Source of the DNA: an uncultured Spirochaetales bacterium
GTDB taxonomy: Bacteria; Spirochaetota; Spirochaetia; JAFGXN01
NCBI GenBank assembly: GCA_949289575.1
Contig: CASEOG010000003.1
Span: 186,001 to 250,000, forward strand
Length of the DNA: 64,000 nucleotides
Direction: 5' to 3'
The position numbers were made by a program, and so were the translations under genes. The notes under the pieces were generated by a model. It ran no database searches and was not told the DNA's origin. It saw only the letters and a list, made by a program, of their open reading frames with translations. This document shows, piece by piece, positions 16,762 to 24,737 of this stretch (positions are counted from its first letter, which is position 1; the number at the start of each line of letters is the position of its first letter).

Positions 16762-17745
16762 ATGAATACTTTAACTGTTCTCGACTTGTTGGGACTGAAC
16801 TGCAAATCCAATAAGGACCTGAAACTGTCGGTTGTCGCCGGCAGGAAAGGACTGGCTCGGGAAATCGGAACATCTTACGTCAACCGCCCGGGATTGGCTT
16901 TAAGCGGATTCTTCGACCAGTTTGCCCACGACCGGATTCAGATATTCGGCCGCGGCGAACTGGCTTATCTGAAACAGCTGAGTCGGGAACAGTGTATCGA
17001 TTCGCTGGAAAAACTTTTCCGTTACCCGATTCCGTGCTGCATTATTACTTCGGAATATGACGACGATTCGGCGATTATCGAAATCGGGGAAAAACACAAT
17101 ATTCCGATTCTGAAAACGGAACTGAACTCTTCCGATTTCGCACTGCGGATTATTACGGTTTTGGGCGATTATTTTGCCCCGTCGGAAATTATTCACGCTA
17201 CGCTGATCGAAGTTTTCGGTATCGGCGTTTTGCTGCAGGGGGACAGCGGCATCGGAAAAAGCGAAACCGCTCTGGAGCTGATCACACGGGGACACCGGAT
17301 GATTGCCGACGATGCGGTCAAACTGTATGCTCTCAGCGGAGAGATTCTGATGGGAACGGGGGCCAACGAAGTGACCCGGCACCATCTGGAAGTGCGGGGG
17401 TTGGGGATTCTGAATGTCAACCATCTTTTCGGTGTCGGCGCGATTCGGGAGAAAAAGCAAATTCAACTGATTATCCATCTGGAAGAATGGGCCCCCCAAA
17501 AAAATTACGACCGTTTCGGTGCCCAGGATATCACAAAAACTTATCTGGGAATCGATACCCCGTTTATCGAATTGCCGGTTAAATCGGGACGAAATATTCC
17601 CATTCTGGTTGAAATTGCCGCCATGAACGAACGGCTGAAAAAACTGGGATACAATGCGGCCCGCGAATTCAACGAAAACATGTTGGAATGGCTCGAGAAT
17701 AAGCGGACCCGGGATTTATATTTTAAAAACGAAGATCAATTTTAA
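16762..17745 (+). CDS. hprK: HPr kinase/phosphorylase
   Basis: 327 residues. HprK phosphorylates HPr on Ser46 with ATP or PPi and reverses the reaction with phosphate, linking carbon status to gene and transporter control. The P-loop GDSGIGKS is at residues 160-167, within a C-terminal PEPCK-like domain, followed by the family segment MIADDAVKL. ptsH lies 10 bases downstream. The ATG has no ribosome binding site and a -10 box ends 5 bases before it. Confidence 0.95.
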   Translation: MNTLTVLDLLGLNCKSNKDLKLSVVAGRKGLAREIGTSYVNRPGLALSGFFDQFAHDRIQIFGRGELAYLKQLSREQCIDSLEKLFRYPIPCCIITSEYDDDSAIIEIGEKHNIPILKTELNSSDFALRIITVLGDYFAPSEIIHATLIEVFGIGVLLQGDSGIGKSETALELITRGHRMIADDAVKLYALSGEILMGTGANEVTRHHLEVRGLGILNVNHLFGVGAIREKKQIQLIIHLEEWAPQKNYDRFGAQDITKTYLGIDTPFIELPVKSGRNIPILVEIAAMNERLKKLGYNAAREFNENMLEWLENKRTRDLYFKNEDQF

Positions 17746-17755
17746 GGAGTCAGCT

Positions 17756-18025
17756 ATGGTTGTGCGAAATGTGGTCGTTTTAAACCGGGCCGGCATTCAT
17801 GCCCGTCCCGCAACGATGATTGTCGATACGGCCAACCGTTTCAAATCAAAAATTTTTTTAAAAAAAGATGATTTGCAGATTAATGCACGCTCCATTATGA
17901 TTATTCTGACACTCGGAGCAACATATAAAACACCGCTTCAGATTATTACGGAAGGAGAAGATGAAGAAGCCGCTGCCGATGCCATGACAGCGCTTTTCGA
18001 TTCCAAGTTCGAAACACATGAGTGA
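17756..18025 (+). CDS. ptsH: Phosphocarrier protein HPr
   Basis: 89 residues. His15 (AGIHARPA) is the PEP-dependent phosphorylation site and Ser46 (NARSIM) is the HprK target; both are at canonical positions. It is slightly long at the C-terminus. AAGGAG precedes ATG 17756. The stop overlaps the start of the next gene by 8 bases, tying the sensor kinase to HPr expression. No enzyme I or sugar-specific EII gene is in the window, so the protein may serve only regulation here. Confidence 0.96.
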   Translation: MVVRNVVVLNRAGIHARPATMIVDTANRFKSKIFLKKDDLQINARSIMIILTLGATYKTPLQIITEGEDEEAAADAMTALFDSKFETHE

Positions 18026-19769
18026 TCGCATAAAAGGTTCTTCCAAACTGAGTCTCATTACTCTCTCGGTCAGTTACCTCCTCTTTATTATACTGACCTA
18101 TATGCTGGTCGGAAAACTTCTGTCCGGACTCGACTACGCCCAGAAAATCGCTCCGGCTCTGGTTCTTTTTTCCATACTGGTACCGCTGACTTTTCTCGGA
18201 ATCATTACGGGAAAAATGCTCCAGATTCTGGCCGAAGCACGGCGGGGCAATTCGGGGCAGCGTTACAAGGCCAAAATCGTTTCCGGTTTTATCGTTCTGA
18301 TTTTTCTGATTATATTACCGCAAACCGGTCTGACTCTGATTTTCATCCAAAAAACCGCCAAAACATGGCTTCCGGACGAAACCATTCCGATTCTGCAGGA
18401 AAGCAGTAATCAGATTTTCGAATCCTACCGCAACGAAGTCATCGAATTTCAAAGTTTTTGCGAAAATTCCCACCTGATTTCCGATCTCAGAACCGTTTTT
18501 ACGAATCCGGAAGCGGCCTGGGGTGAAATTGCCTTCGCCAATCCGTCCGTCAAATCGATTCAGATTTACCGCAAAAACAAACAGGTCTATTCTCTCGGCG
18601 ATAAAAAATTTTATTACGAAGGTTCATCGCTTCCCGCCGAAGGAATGCTTGCCCGGGTCAACATGGGCGATGCCACACTGATCCGCTACAACCGGCCTTT
18701 TTCTTATAACGGAATTGTCTATTCCGCCGTCCTGACAGCATCGCTGTCCAATCACCTGATTAATGTTGCGGGTCCGCTTTCCAATCTTCACACCTACTAT
18801 GTCGAGCTCGATTTCTATAAAAACAACATCATTATATATTTCATCATGATTCTGGCGATTATCTCCTTTCCGCTGCTGCTGGTCATCATCTTTCTGGCCG
18901 TCTTTATTTCGGAAAGTATCACCCGCCCGATTCTGGCCATCGAGAATGCGTCTCAAAGCATTATGGAAGGAGATTTGTCCGTCAGAATCATCGAAAAGGA
19001 AAATCAGGATTTCAATAAAATTATTGACAGTTTCAATAAGATGCTTTCAACCGTCGAACGGAAAAACGAAGAGAAATACGAAACGGCCAAAATGCAGTCC
19101 TGGTCCGAATTTGCTCTCATTCTGAAAAACAATCTGAGCAGCAAAGCCGACAATCTGATTCACGAAATCGAAGAGTCCATCAAAACGGAAGCGGCTAAGA
19201 GCAATCCTTCCCGTGAATATCTCTCGCAGCTGGAAAATTTCAAAGATAAATTCATTTCTTTTCAGGACAAGATCAATTCCCTTTACAATTCTCTCGATCT
19301 GCCCAAAATCGAAAATCCGCTTCCCTGCGATTTAAAAGCATGTCTTAACGAAGCGTTACGGAATGTACCCGTACCCGAATCGAAACAGATTACCATTGCC
19401 ACCGATCACCTCGGTGACGAATATATGGTATCGGGAGAGGCCTCGATGCTGGTCACTCTGTTTACCCAGCTTTTAAGGAATGCGGTCGAGGCCATCGGAG
19501 AAACGGGTCGGATTGTCTGCGATATCGACAGAATCCGTAAAAACGAGAACCGCTACTGGCGTATTGTTATTCAGGATAACGGAAAAGGCATCAGCCCCGA
19601 CATTCAGGATCGGATTTTCCAACCCTACTTTACGACAAAAATCAACCATGACGGGTTGGGTCTCAGCGTCACGGAGCGGATTGTCTTCCTCCATTACGGA
19701 AACATACGGTTTCTCGCTCCGAAAGGCGGCGGCGCCACATTTTACGTGGACCTGCCGGCCGTGAATTAA
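18018..19769 (+). CDS. NtrY-like membrane sensor kinase lacking the phospho-acceptor His
   Basis: 583 residues. Four predicted membrane helices (about 12-35, 45-65, 88-110, 272-300) enclose a periplasmic region of about 160 residues; HAMP follows (about 300-352, ESITRPILAIENASQSI). The ATPase domain is intact with N box (LLRNAVEAI), G1 (DNGKGISPDIQDRIF), F box (FQPYFTTK) and G2 (GLGLSV). In NtrY the helix before it reads W-x-E-x-A-x-x-x-x-H-E-I-K-N-P; here W362-S-E-F-A gives K370-N371-N372, with Asn at the His position and no N-P. It may act as a phosphatase, allosteric sensor or pseudokinase. No response regulator is adjacent. Confidence 0.8.
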   Translation: MSDRIKGSSKLSLITLSVSYLLFIILTYMLVGKLLSGLDYAQKIAPALVLFSILVPLTFLGIITGKMLQILAEARRGNSGQRYKAKIVSGFIVLIFLIILPQTGLTLIFIQKTAKTWLPDETIPILQESSNQIFESYRNEVIEFQSFCENSHLISDLRTVFTNPEAAWGEIAFANPSVKSIQIYRKNKQVYSLGDKKFYYEGSSLPAEGMLARVNMGDATLIRYNRPFSYNGIVYSAVLTASLSNHLINVAGPLSNLHTYYVELDFYKNNIIIYFIMILAIISFPLLLVIIFLAVFISESITRPILAIENASQSIMEGDLSVRIIEKENQDFNKIIDSFNKMLSTVERKNEEKYETAKMQSWSEFALILKNNLSSKADNLIHEIEESIKTEAAKSNPSREYLSQLENFKDKFISFQDKINSLYNSLDLPKIENPLPCDLKACLNEALRNVPVPESKQITIATDHLGDEYMVSGEASMLVTLFTQLLRNAVEAIGETGRIVCDIDRIRKNENRYWRIVIQDNGKGISPDIQDRIFQPYFTTKINHDGLGLSVTERIVFLHYGNIRFLAPKGGGATFYVDLPAVN

Positions 19770-19831
19770 AACGGACGGATATATTTTAATAAAATTTAAA
19801 AGATCGATTTCTTTATTAAGGCGGAGAAAAG

Positions 19832-21343
19832 ATGATTTTAATCCTAGCTGTGTTACTGTTGGCGGGCACTTTTTCAACAAAACTGACAGGGAAATTGGGC
19901 GTTCCCGTACTGTTGCTTTTTTTAGCACTCGGAATGGCTGTCGGCAGCGACGGATTGAACCTCATTAATTTCGGCGCAACGGTCGAAGACAAAACGCTGG
20001 CGGGGAACATCGCGAACCTTGCGCTCGCATTCATTCTCTTTGAGAGCGGATTCGGTACCAAACGAAGCGCATTGAAAAAATATTTCGGGCCGTCTCTTTC
20101 ACTGGCGACAGTCGGCATTGTGCTGACAGCTCTCGGACTCGGGGTGCTGATTTCCTTTTTACTTGGTATTGATTTTAAAACGGCACTGCTGATTGGATCG
20201 ATTATCTCCTCCACCGATGCGGCGGCAGTCAATGCGATTCTAAAACAACGCCCTGTTCGGGAAAAAGTCGCTTCCACGCTTCAAATCGAATCGGCTGCCA
20301 ACGATCCGATGGCAATTTTGCTGACGTTGCTGATGATCAACATCATGAACGGCGGTACCGGCAACCCCGCGTTGTTCACTGCCGAACTGATTTGGCAATT
20401 CGGCGGCGGCATTCTTCTCGGTTACATCATGGCGCAAGTCGGCATTTTTCTTTTCCGTAAATTGAACAGCGACAATAAAGGATACTACTATGTTCTCAGC
20501 GCCGCTGTTGTTCTGCTCATCTACGGCGTCGGAATCGAAACGAAGGTCAGCGCTATGTTGGCGGTTTTCTTTGCCGGTTACTGGATGGGCAACAGCAACT
20601 TCATTTTCAAGCGAGGATTCAGCTTCATGATCGACGGAATGTCGACTCTGGCAAACACTATCGTCTTCCTTTTATTGGGAATTCTGGTTTTTCCGTCGCA
20701 AATGACAACCATTTGGAAAGAAGGACTCATCATCGCTGCCGCTTTGATTTTCATTGTACGGCCGCTGACGGTTTGGATTTGCACCGCTTTCTTCAAATTT
20801 AATTGGAAAGAACGCACCATGATCACGTGGGGAGGAGTGAAAGGGGCGGTTCCCATCGTTTTGGCAACTTATCCGAGTCTCTACCTGAACCCCGATTCGC
20901 CATACTTCAACGAAACAGCCGCTATTTTTAACATCGTCTTTTTTGTCGTCGCCGTTTCATGCCTTTTGCAGGGAACTACGCTTTCATCCGTCGGAAAAGC
21001 ACTGAAGCTGATGATTCCGCCGAAACCGCAGTCGTTTTACTCAGTCGAACTGCTGACAATGAAGGAAACCGAATACGATATGTTTGAGGTCCAGCTCGAT
21101 GAGGCAAGCGATTTGGAAGGAAAGAAAATTTCCGAACTGCCGCTGGAGCAAGATATGCTTATCACCGTTATCATTCGTAAAAACAAAATGATTCCGCCGC
21201 GGGGCGGCACGGTTCTGCGCAAAGAAGACACGCTTTTCATTTTGGCACCGCGCAACCGAGAACAGGAACTGACAAACTACTTCAGCAATATCAAACACGC
21301 CGATATGGACGCTCCCGCGCTCAGCGGCCCGGAGCAAAACTGA
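19832..21343 (+). CDS. Cation/proton antiporter, CPA1 family with RCK_C domain
   Basis: 503 residues: 12-13 membrane helices (1 to about 395), with the CPA1 motifs SSTDAAAV and the ion-binding ND in ESAANDPMAI, then a cytoplasmic RCK_C/TrkA_C domain (about 410-495, MFEVQLDEASDLEGKKISEL). This matches NhaP2/CvrA-type K+/H+ antiporters; Na+ is also possible. GGAG precedes the ATG. By eye the gene uses TTG leucine and GCG alanine codons more than neighbours. It is followed after one base by the methyltransferase gene. Confidence 0.9.
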   Translation: MILILAVLLLAGTFSTKLTGKLGVPVLLLFLALGMAVGSDGLNLINFGATVEDKTLAGNIANLALAFILFESGFGTKRSALKKYFGPSLSLATVGIVLTALGLGVLISFLLGIDFKTALLIGSIISSTDAAAVNAILKQRPVREKVASTLQIESAANDPMAILLTLLMINIMNGGTGNPALFTAELIWQFGGGILLGYIMAQVGIFLFRKLNSDNKGYYYVLSAAVVLLIYGVGIETKVSAMLAVFFAGYWMGNSNFIFKRGFSFMIDGMSTLANTIVFLLLGILVFPSQMTTIWKEGLIIAAALIFIVRPLTVWICTAFFKFNWKERTMITWGGVKGAVPIVLATYPSLYLNPDSPYFNETAAIFNIVFFVVAVSCLLQGTTLSSVGKALKLMIPPKPQSFYSVELLTMKETEYDMFEVQLDEASDLEGKKISELPLEQDMLITVIIRKNKMIPPRGGTVLRKEDTLFILAPRNREQELTNYFSNIKHADMDAPALSGPEQN

Positions 21344-21344
21344 A

Positions 21345-22028
21345 ATGGAGATAGAACAAAAAATCGAACTGCTGTCCCGCCATCTAACACCTCAACGGTT
21401 AGAGAAAATTATGCGCGTTTCTGCCGACCGCACCCGTTATGTGACTGTCGTTTTGGAAAACATTTTTTATACACAAAACTTCAGCGCCGTTACCCGCACA
21501 TGCGAATGTCTCGGTATTCAGGACTTATACCAAATCGGAACAGCGACGCAGGGACGGCTGAACAGTGATGTGGCCAAAGGTGCCTCATGCTGGACCGATA
21601 TTCACCGGATGACCAAACTGCCGATTGCCGAAGCCGTCTCGCAGTTAAAAGCGGCCGGCTACCGCATCGTGGCCGCCATGCCGGCACCGGGCGCCTCTTC
21701 CCTCTACGATCTGGATTTGAGCAAAGGCAAAATCGCCGTTGCCATGGGAAACGAAAGCGAAGGAACGGGGGATGAAGTCAAGGCTCTGGCCGACGAGTTT
21801 ATGACCATTCCCATGTACGGATTTACCGAATCGTTTAACGTCTCGGTGTCGGCCGCCATTATTTTAAGCGAACTGATGAACCGGCTGCGCCGTTCCGACA
21901 TCGACTGGCGGCTGCCGCCGGATGAACTGGATGAACTGCGCTACCGTTGGATCCGCCGCTGCATCAAACAGGGAGATAAAATTGAAGCTGAATATGAAGC
22001 CCGATTGGGCCACCCGAATTTGCAGTAA
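21345..22028 (+). CDS. SPOUT RNA 2'-O-methyltransferase, TrmH family
   Basis: 227 residues. TrmH enzymes methylate the 2'-O of ribose in tRNA (Gm18) or rRNA. The three SPOUT motifs are visible: NFSAVTRTCECLGI with the catalytic arginine, AVAMGNESEGTGDEV, and IPMYGFTESFNVSVSAA, which form the trefoil knot. Length and the C-terminal helical extension with arginines fit tRNA Gm18 methyltransferase TrmH better than the rRNA enzymes, but that is inference. The start follows the antiporter stop by one base. Confidence 0.88.
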   Translation: MEIEQKIELLSRHLTPQRLEKIMRVSADRTRYVTVVLENIFYTQNFSAVTRTCECLGIQDLYQIGTATQGRLNSDVAKGASCWTDIHRMTKLPIAEAVSQLKAAGYRIVAAMPAPGASSLYDLDLSKGKIAVAMGNESEGTGDEVKALADEFMTIPMYGFTESFNVSVSAAIILSELMNRLRRSDIDWRLPPDELDELRYRWIRRCIKQGDKIEAEYEARLGHPNLQ

Positions 22029-22707
22029 ACTCGCCGTTTTTGGCGCACTGTCGCTTTCAACCGCGTTATTTGCCCAAACGCAGCCGACGCCGTTGCCGAT
22101 AACCGAGAATCCTTTTACAGAAACCGCTGTCGAAGAATCGGCTCCGAATTCGGATAGCGCAACTTATATTCCGATTGACAACCGCGTTAAAGACGGCCTC
22201 TACGGATTCACCAAAGCCGTCACCATGGGAGTCACTTTTCCGCTCATGTTGACTGTTAACGCGGCGCCTTTCGGCAACCCGCTCTCTGCCGCCAATCAAG
22301 GTGTTTACGAATTTTTTTCACGGCAATGCCATCAACTTCCTCAACGAACTTTTACCGCCTCAAACGGGCGTCTTTTTCCGCTGTGCGCCCGCTGTCACGG
22401 AATGACTGTCGGATACTTTCTTGGAACCTTCGATTTTCTCATTTGGGATGCATTTGAAATTCCCGGTCTTCAACGGTGGGAACAGGGACTCCTTCACATC
22501 GGGACATACGCTGCACTTTTTCTTCCGCTGATTATCGACGGAACTGTTCAATATTTTTCGTTTGATTACGAAAGCAACAACGCATGGCGCATGACAACCG
22601 GACTTCTTTTTGGATATGCGCTGACAGCAATTATCGACGAAATGATCCGGCTGATTCTTGACTACCCCGGCGTTTATCGACACCGACGCGGTTCAACCGA
22701 CAGTTGA
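21982..22707 (+). CDS. DUF2085 membrane protein
   Basis: 241 residues, function unknown. The DUF2085 signature is clear: CHQLPQRTFTASNGR, then PLCARCHGMTVGYFLG, cysteines and histidines that suggest a metal site at the membrane. An N-terminal signal-like helix (about 10-31) and four later helices predict an integral membrane protein. The start chosen is TTG at 21982 because GGGAG lies 6 bases upstream; the ATG at 21994 is the alternative. The 5' part overlaps the methyltransferase by 47 bases, so the two are likely coupled. Confidence 0.75.
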   Translation: MKLNMKPDWATRICSKLAVFGALSLSTALFAQTQPTPLPITENPFTETAVEESAPNSDSATYIPIDNRVKDGLYGFTKAVTMGVTFPLMLTVNAAPFGNPLSAANQGVYEFFSRQCHQLPQRTFTASNGRLFPLCARCHGMTVGYFLGTFDFLIWDAFEIPGLQRWEQGLLHIGTYAALFLPLIIDGTVQYFSFDYESNNAWRMTTGLLFGYALTAIIDEMIRLILDYPGVYRHRRGSTDS

Positions 22708-22728
22708 GCGATTCCAACTGACGGTTTC

Positions 22729-22757
22729 TTGTTTTTTCCGCACCGATTTTCTATGAT
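22729..22757 (+). promoter_or_regulatory. Promoter of the XRE regulator
   Basis: TTGTTT-N17-TATGAT followed by AAGGAG and ATG 22775. Confidence 0.5.
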
Positions 22758-22774
22758 AAGCATAAGGAGTCATC

Positions 22775-23176
22775 ATGAAAACACAATCCATCGGAGAAGT
22801 TATTTGCCATTTGCGCAAAGAGAAAGGAATGACGCAAGCCGATTTGGCAGAAAAAATGAATGTGAGCGAACAAGCTGTTTCCAAATGGGAACGAAATATA
22901 GCCTATCCGGATATTACGACGCTTTCAAAGCTGACGGAGATTCTGGAAACATCTGTCGACGCTCTGCTGAAATGTGAAATCAAACGAACGCCGAAGAGCA
23001 GCGGTATGCATCAGGCAGTAGAAATGGCGCCGTTGGCCGTTGCCTTAGCGATGGGCGTCTGTCTCATCGTGACATCAGTTCTCAATGCAATCGATTTACA
23101 AAGCGGTCTGACGCTTGCCGGCGTCGGTCTCGTTGGCACCGCACTTTACCTGTTCCGCCGCCGCTTTCCCAATTAA
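22775..23176 (+). CDS. XRE-family regulator with two membrane helices
   Basis: 133 residues. The N-terminal HTH_3 domain (about 5-62, ICHLRKEKGMTQADLAEKMN then VSEQAVSKWERNIAYPD) is a typical Cro/CI fold. A linker leads to two hydrophobic helices (about 88-107 and 112-128) and a terminal RRR. Membrane-anchored XRE proteins of this build occur in Firmicutes and gut bacteria; their signals are mostly unknown. It converges on the hemerythrin gene with an 8-base gap. Its target cannot be told from the sequence. Confidence 0.85.
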   Translation: MKTQSIGEVICHLRKEKGMTQADLAEKMNVSEQAVSKWERNIAYPDITTLSKLTEILETSVDALLKCEIKRTPKSSGMHQAVEMAPLAVALAMGVCLIVTSVLNAIDLQSGLTLAGVGLVGTALYLFRRRFPN

Positions 23177-23184
23177 CAAAAACG

Positions 23185-23643
23185 TCACGCTCCGTTTCGG
23201 CGGCAAAACTCAAGAACGGCAGACACATACTGTTTGTCAGAAACAGCAATGTGGTGAAGAATCCAGTCGTAAAGAAATTTGACGAATTCAATAGCGTCCT
23301 GAAAGGTTGTTTGATGAAATGTTTTCAGCGTGCGGGCGATTTGTGCGGTAAACGCCCTGTGTTGACTCTTTTGCGAGTCGAGTTCCGCATAACCGACAGC
23401 GCTCAGCAGCTTCTCCTCATCGGAAAAATGAGTAGTGATATAGTCAACGGTCGCCCTCAACGCATCTGAAAACGCTTCCTGCCACTCGGGCTGCATCGCC
23501 CGATACTTGTTGCGGACAATCGTCAAATACAAGTCGTTGCACAGCGCCACCAGCCGTTTATGCTGAGCATCAATAACGGGAATTCCCAATTCAAAACGCT
23601 TCTCCCAGCGGATAAAATCGCTGTTCTCGTTAAAAATCATCAT
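23185..23643 (-). CDS. Bacteriohemerythrin
   Basis: 152 residues, one hemerythrin domain with a non-heme di-iron site that binds O2. Ligands are in place: H28 (IDAQHKRL), THFSDEEKLL (His and Glu), QKSQHRAF and WILHHIAVSDKQY (two His and Asp). In microaerophiles and anaerobes such proteins store, sense or scavenge oxygen. It has no signal peptide and no fused signalling domain. AAGGAG lies 12 bases before the ATG, inside a small hairpin (CCTTA/TAAGG). Confidence 0.93.
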   Translation of the reverse strand: MMIFNENSDFIRWEKRFELGIPVIDAQHKRLVALCNDLYLTIVRNKYRAMQPEWQEAFSDALRATVDYITTHFSDEEKLLSAVGYAELDSQKSQHRAFTAQIARTLKTFHQTTFQDAIEFVKFLYDWILHHIAVSDKQYVSAVLEFCRRNGA

Positions 23644-23668
23644 AACCGATATATCTCCTTACCGTAAG

Positions 23669-23702
23669 GATAATCCCAAAGATAAGATAATCCCAAAGAT
23701 AA
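23669..23702. repeat. 17-bp exact tandem duplication in the hemerythrin promoter
   Basis: GATAATCCCAAAGATAA occurs twice head to tail. On the minus strand it duplicates the -10 region of the hemerythrin promoter. Confidence 0.95.
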
Positions 23703-23712
23703 ACTGACGCAA
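23684..23712 (-). promoter_or_regulatory. Promoter of the hemerythrin gene
   Basis: Minus strand TTGCGT-N17-TATCTT. A second -10-like TATCCT lies 17 bases downstream because of the tandem duplication. Confidence 0.5.
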
Positions 23713-23744
23713 GAAAAAAATTCAAATTTTCTCACGGTCCAAAC

Positions 23745-23777
23745 AAAAAAGCCGCTCCCCGGGAGCGGCTTTTTTTC
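23745..23777. terminator. Intrinsic terminator, likely bidirectional
   Basis: Stem AGCCGCTCCC/GGGAGCGGCT flanked by A6 and T7; on the minus strand it ends the lipoprotein gene at 23791. Confidence 0.9.
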
Positions 23778-23790
23778 CGAAAACGGCAGT

Positions 23791-24453
23791 TTATTTTGTC
23801 CAGGTAAAATCGGCCATCAGACCGCCGTCGACAATTTCTTCACCGTTGATTTTGGCATACGCATCGGCTTCGCCTTCGATACCGTCGGCAACCGAAGCCC
23901 CGAGCTTGTAGGAGGTCGTGAACCGGAATGTCACATTTTTATCCAAAATCGTTTTGCTGCCGTCTTTAACGGTTAAACGAAGTCCGCTGACATTCGGATT
24001 GTAAAATTTAAAACTCCAGGCTGCGGATGCACCCAAATTTTCAATATCTTCCAGACTGCCGGACTGTTTTGCTTTCGTAACAACATCCAGTTTGGCTTTT
24101 CCGCTCAGAGAAACGGTACAGCTGCGGGCTACGGCGTTGTCGCCGTATTTAATATTCACTTTCGAGGAAAAAGTTTCATCAAAAGCCGCATCAATGGTCA
24201 TGCGACGTTTAACCGTATTACCGATTTGATTATTGACCAAACGATAACCCAATGTCAAACCGGCAAGATCGACACTGTTCGATACCACATCACGGGCATT
24301 CATTGCAGGAACGTTTTTACTGACGGTAGGAATCACGCCGACCAGAGCCTGCTCGGCAATCGAAAGCTCATCTTCACTCATCTGATCGCCGCCGACACCG
24401 CCGCATCCGGCAAAAAGAGAAAGAACAACTAAACCCAAAAGAATCTTTTTCAT
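23791..24453 (-). CDS. Lipoprotein of a local four-member family (member A)
   Basis: 220 residues, no recognised family. The signal ends in a lipobox (SLFAGC) followed by GGVGGDQMSEDE, matching the CSGxGG[ED] start of three proteins at 30.3-32.4 kb. Shared features are a conserved Cys before a strand (CTVSLSGKAKLD), a segment SGLRLTVKDGSKTILDKNV and the C-terminal motif AYAKINGEEI. It probably folds as a small beta-sandwich anchored to a membrane. The start at 24453 (MKKILLGL) is preceded by AGGAG; the longer in-frame ATG at 24492 is not supported. It is a single gene, apart from the other three. Confidence 0.72.
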   Translation of the reverse strand: MKKILLGLVVLSLFAGCGGVGGDQMSEDELSIAEQALVGVIPTVSKNVPAMNARDVVSNSVDLAGLTLGYRLVNNQIGNTVKRRMTIDAAFDETFSSKVNIKYGDNAVARSCTVSLSGKAKLDVVTKAKQSGSLEDIENLGASAAWSFKFYNPNVSGLRLTVKDGSKTILDKNVTFRFTTSYKLGASVADGIEGEADAYAKINGEEIVDGGLMADFTWTK

Positions 24454-24463
24454 AAATATATCT

Positions 24464-24479
24464 CCTATGAAAACATAGG
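24464..24479. promoter_or_regulatory. Inverted repeat at the lipoprotein A start region
   Basis: CCTATG-AAAA-CATAGG, a perfect 6-bp inverted repeat. It overlaps the predicted -10 box and the ribosome binding site, so it could be an operator or a hairpin that masks translation. Confidence 0.4.
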
Positions 24480-24505
24480 ATACACCCCGCATACAAAAAT
24501 TTCAA
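24477..24505 (-). promoter_or_regulatory. Proximal promoter of lipoprotein A
   Basis: Minus strand TTGAAA-N17-TATCCT. Confidence 0.4.
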
Positions 24506-24640
24506 TCTTTTTTTTATTTATTTAATCGAAATTTCATTTTCGCCTTTAATGCTCCCTATTCCGTCACCATGTAATCGGCCAGCCCGTAACGGGCGAACGC
24601 CCGCTTTGATTTCTTCTATTATTTTCTCCTTGTTTGCGAC

Positions 24641-24670
24641 ATTATACCACGCTCTTTTCCGAACTGTCAA
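24641..24670 (-). promoter_or_regulatory. Strong distal minus-strand promoter
   Basis: Minus strand TTGACA-N18-TATAAT, consensus in both boxes. It would give a leader of about 180 nt before lipoprotein A. The leader has a GC-rich hairpin (GGGCG/CGCCC) and an AAGGAG followed by a reading frame with no ordinary start codon (24518-24634). Nothing else is recognisable in the 24454-24737 gap apart from the htpG promoter. Confidence 0.6.
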
Positions 24671-24691
24671 ATTTTTTTCACATATCCGGAC

Positions 24692-24720
24692 TTGCCGATA
24701 GAGCCGGAATTGATTATATT
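24692..24720 (+). promoter_or_regulatory. Promoter of htpG
   Basis: TTGCCG-N17-TATATT, followed by AAGGAG and ATG 24738. No CIRCE inverted repeat is visible. Confidence 0.6.
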
Positions 24721-24737
24721 GATTCAAGGAGAAAATT

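Noticed and set aside
13012..19769. Sigma-54 (-24/-12) promoters for genes in this window
   Set aside because: By eye I found no convincing GG-N10-GC element upstream of any gene here, although rpoN is present; a matrix search would be needed.
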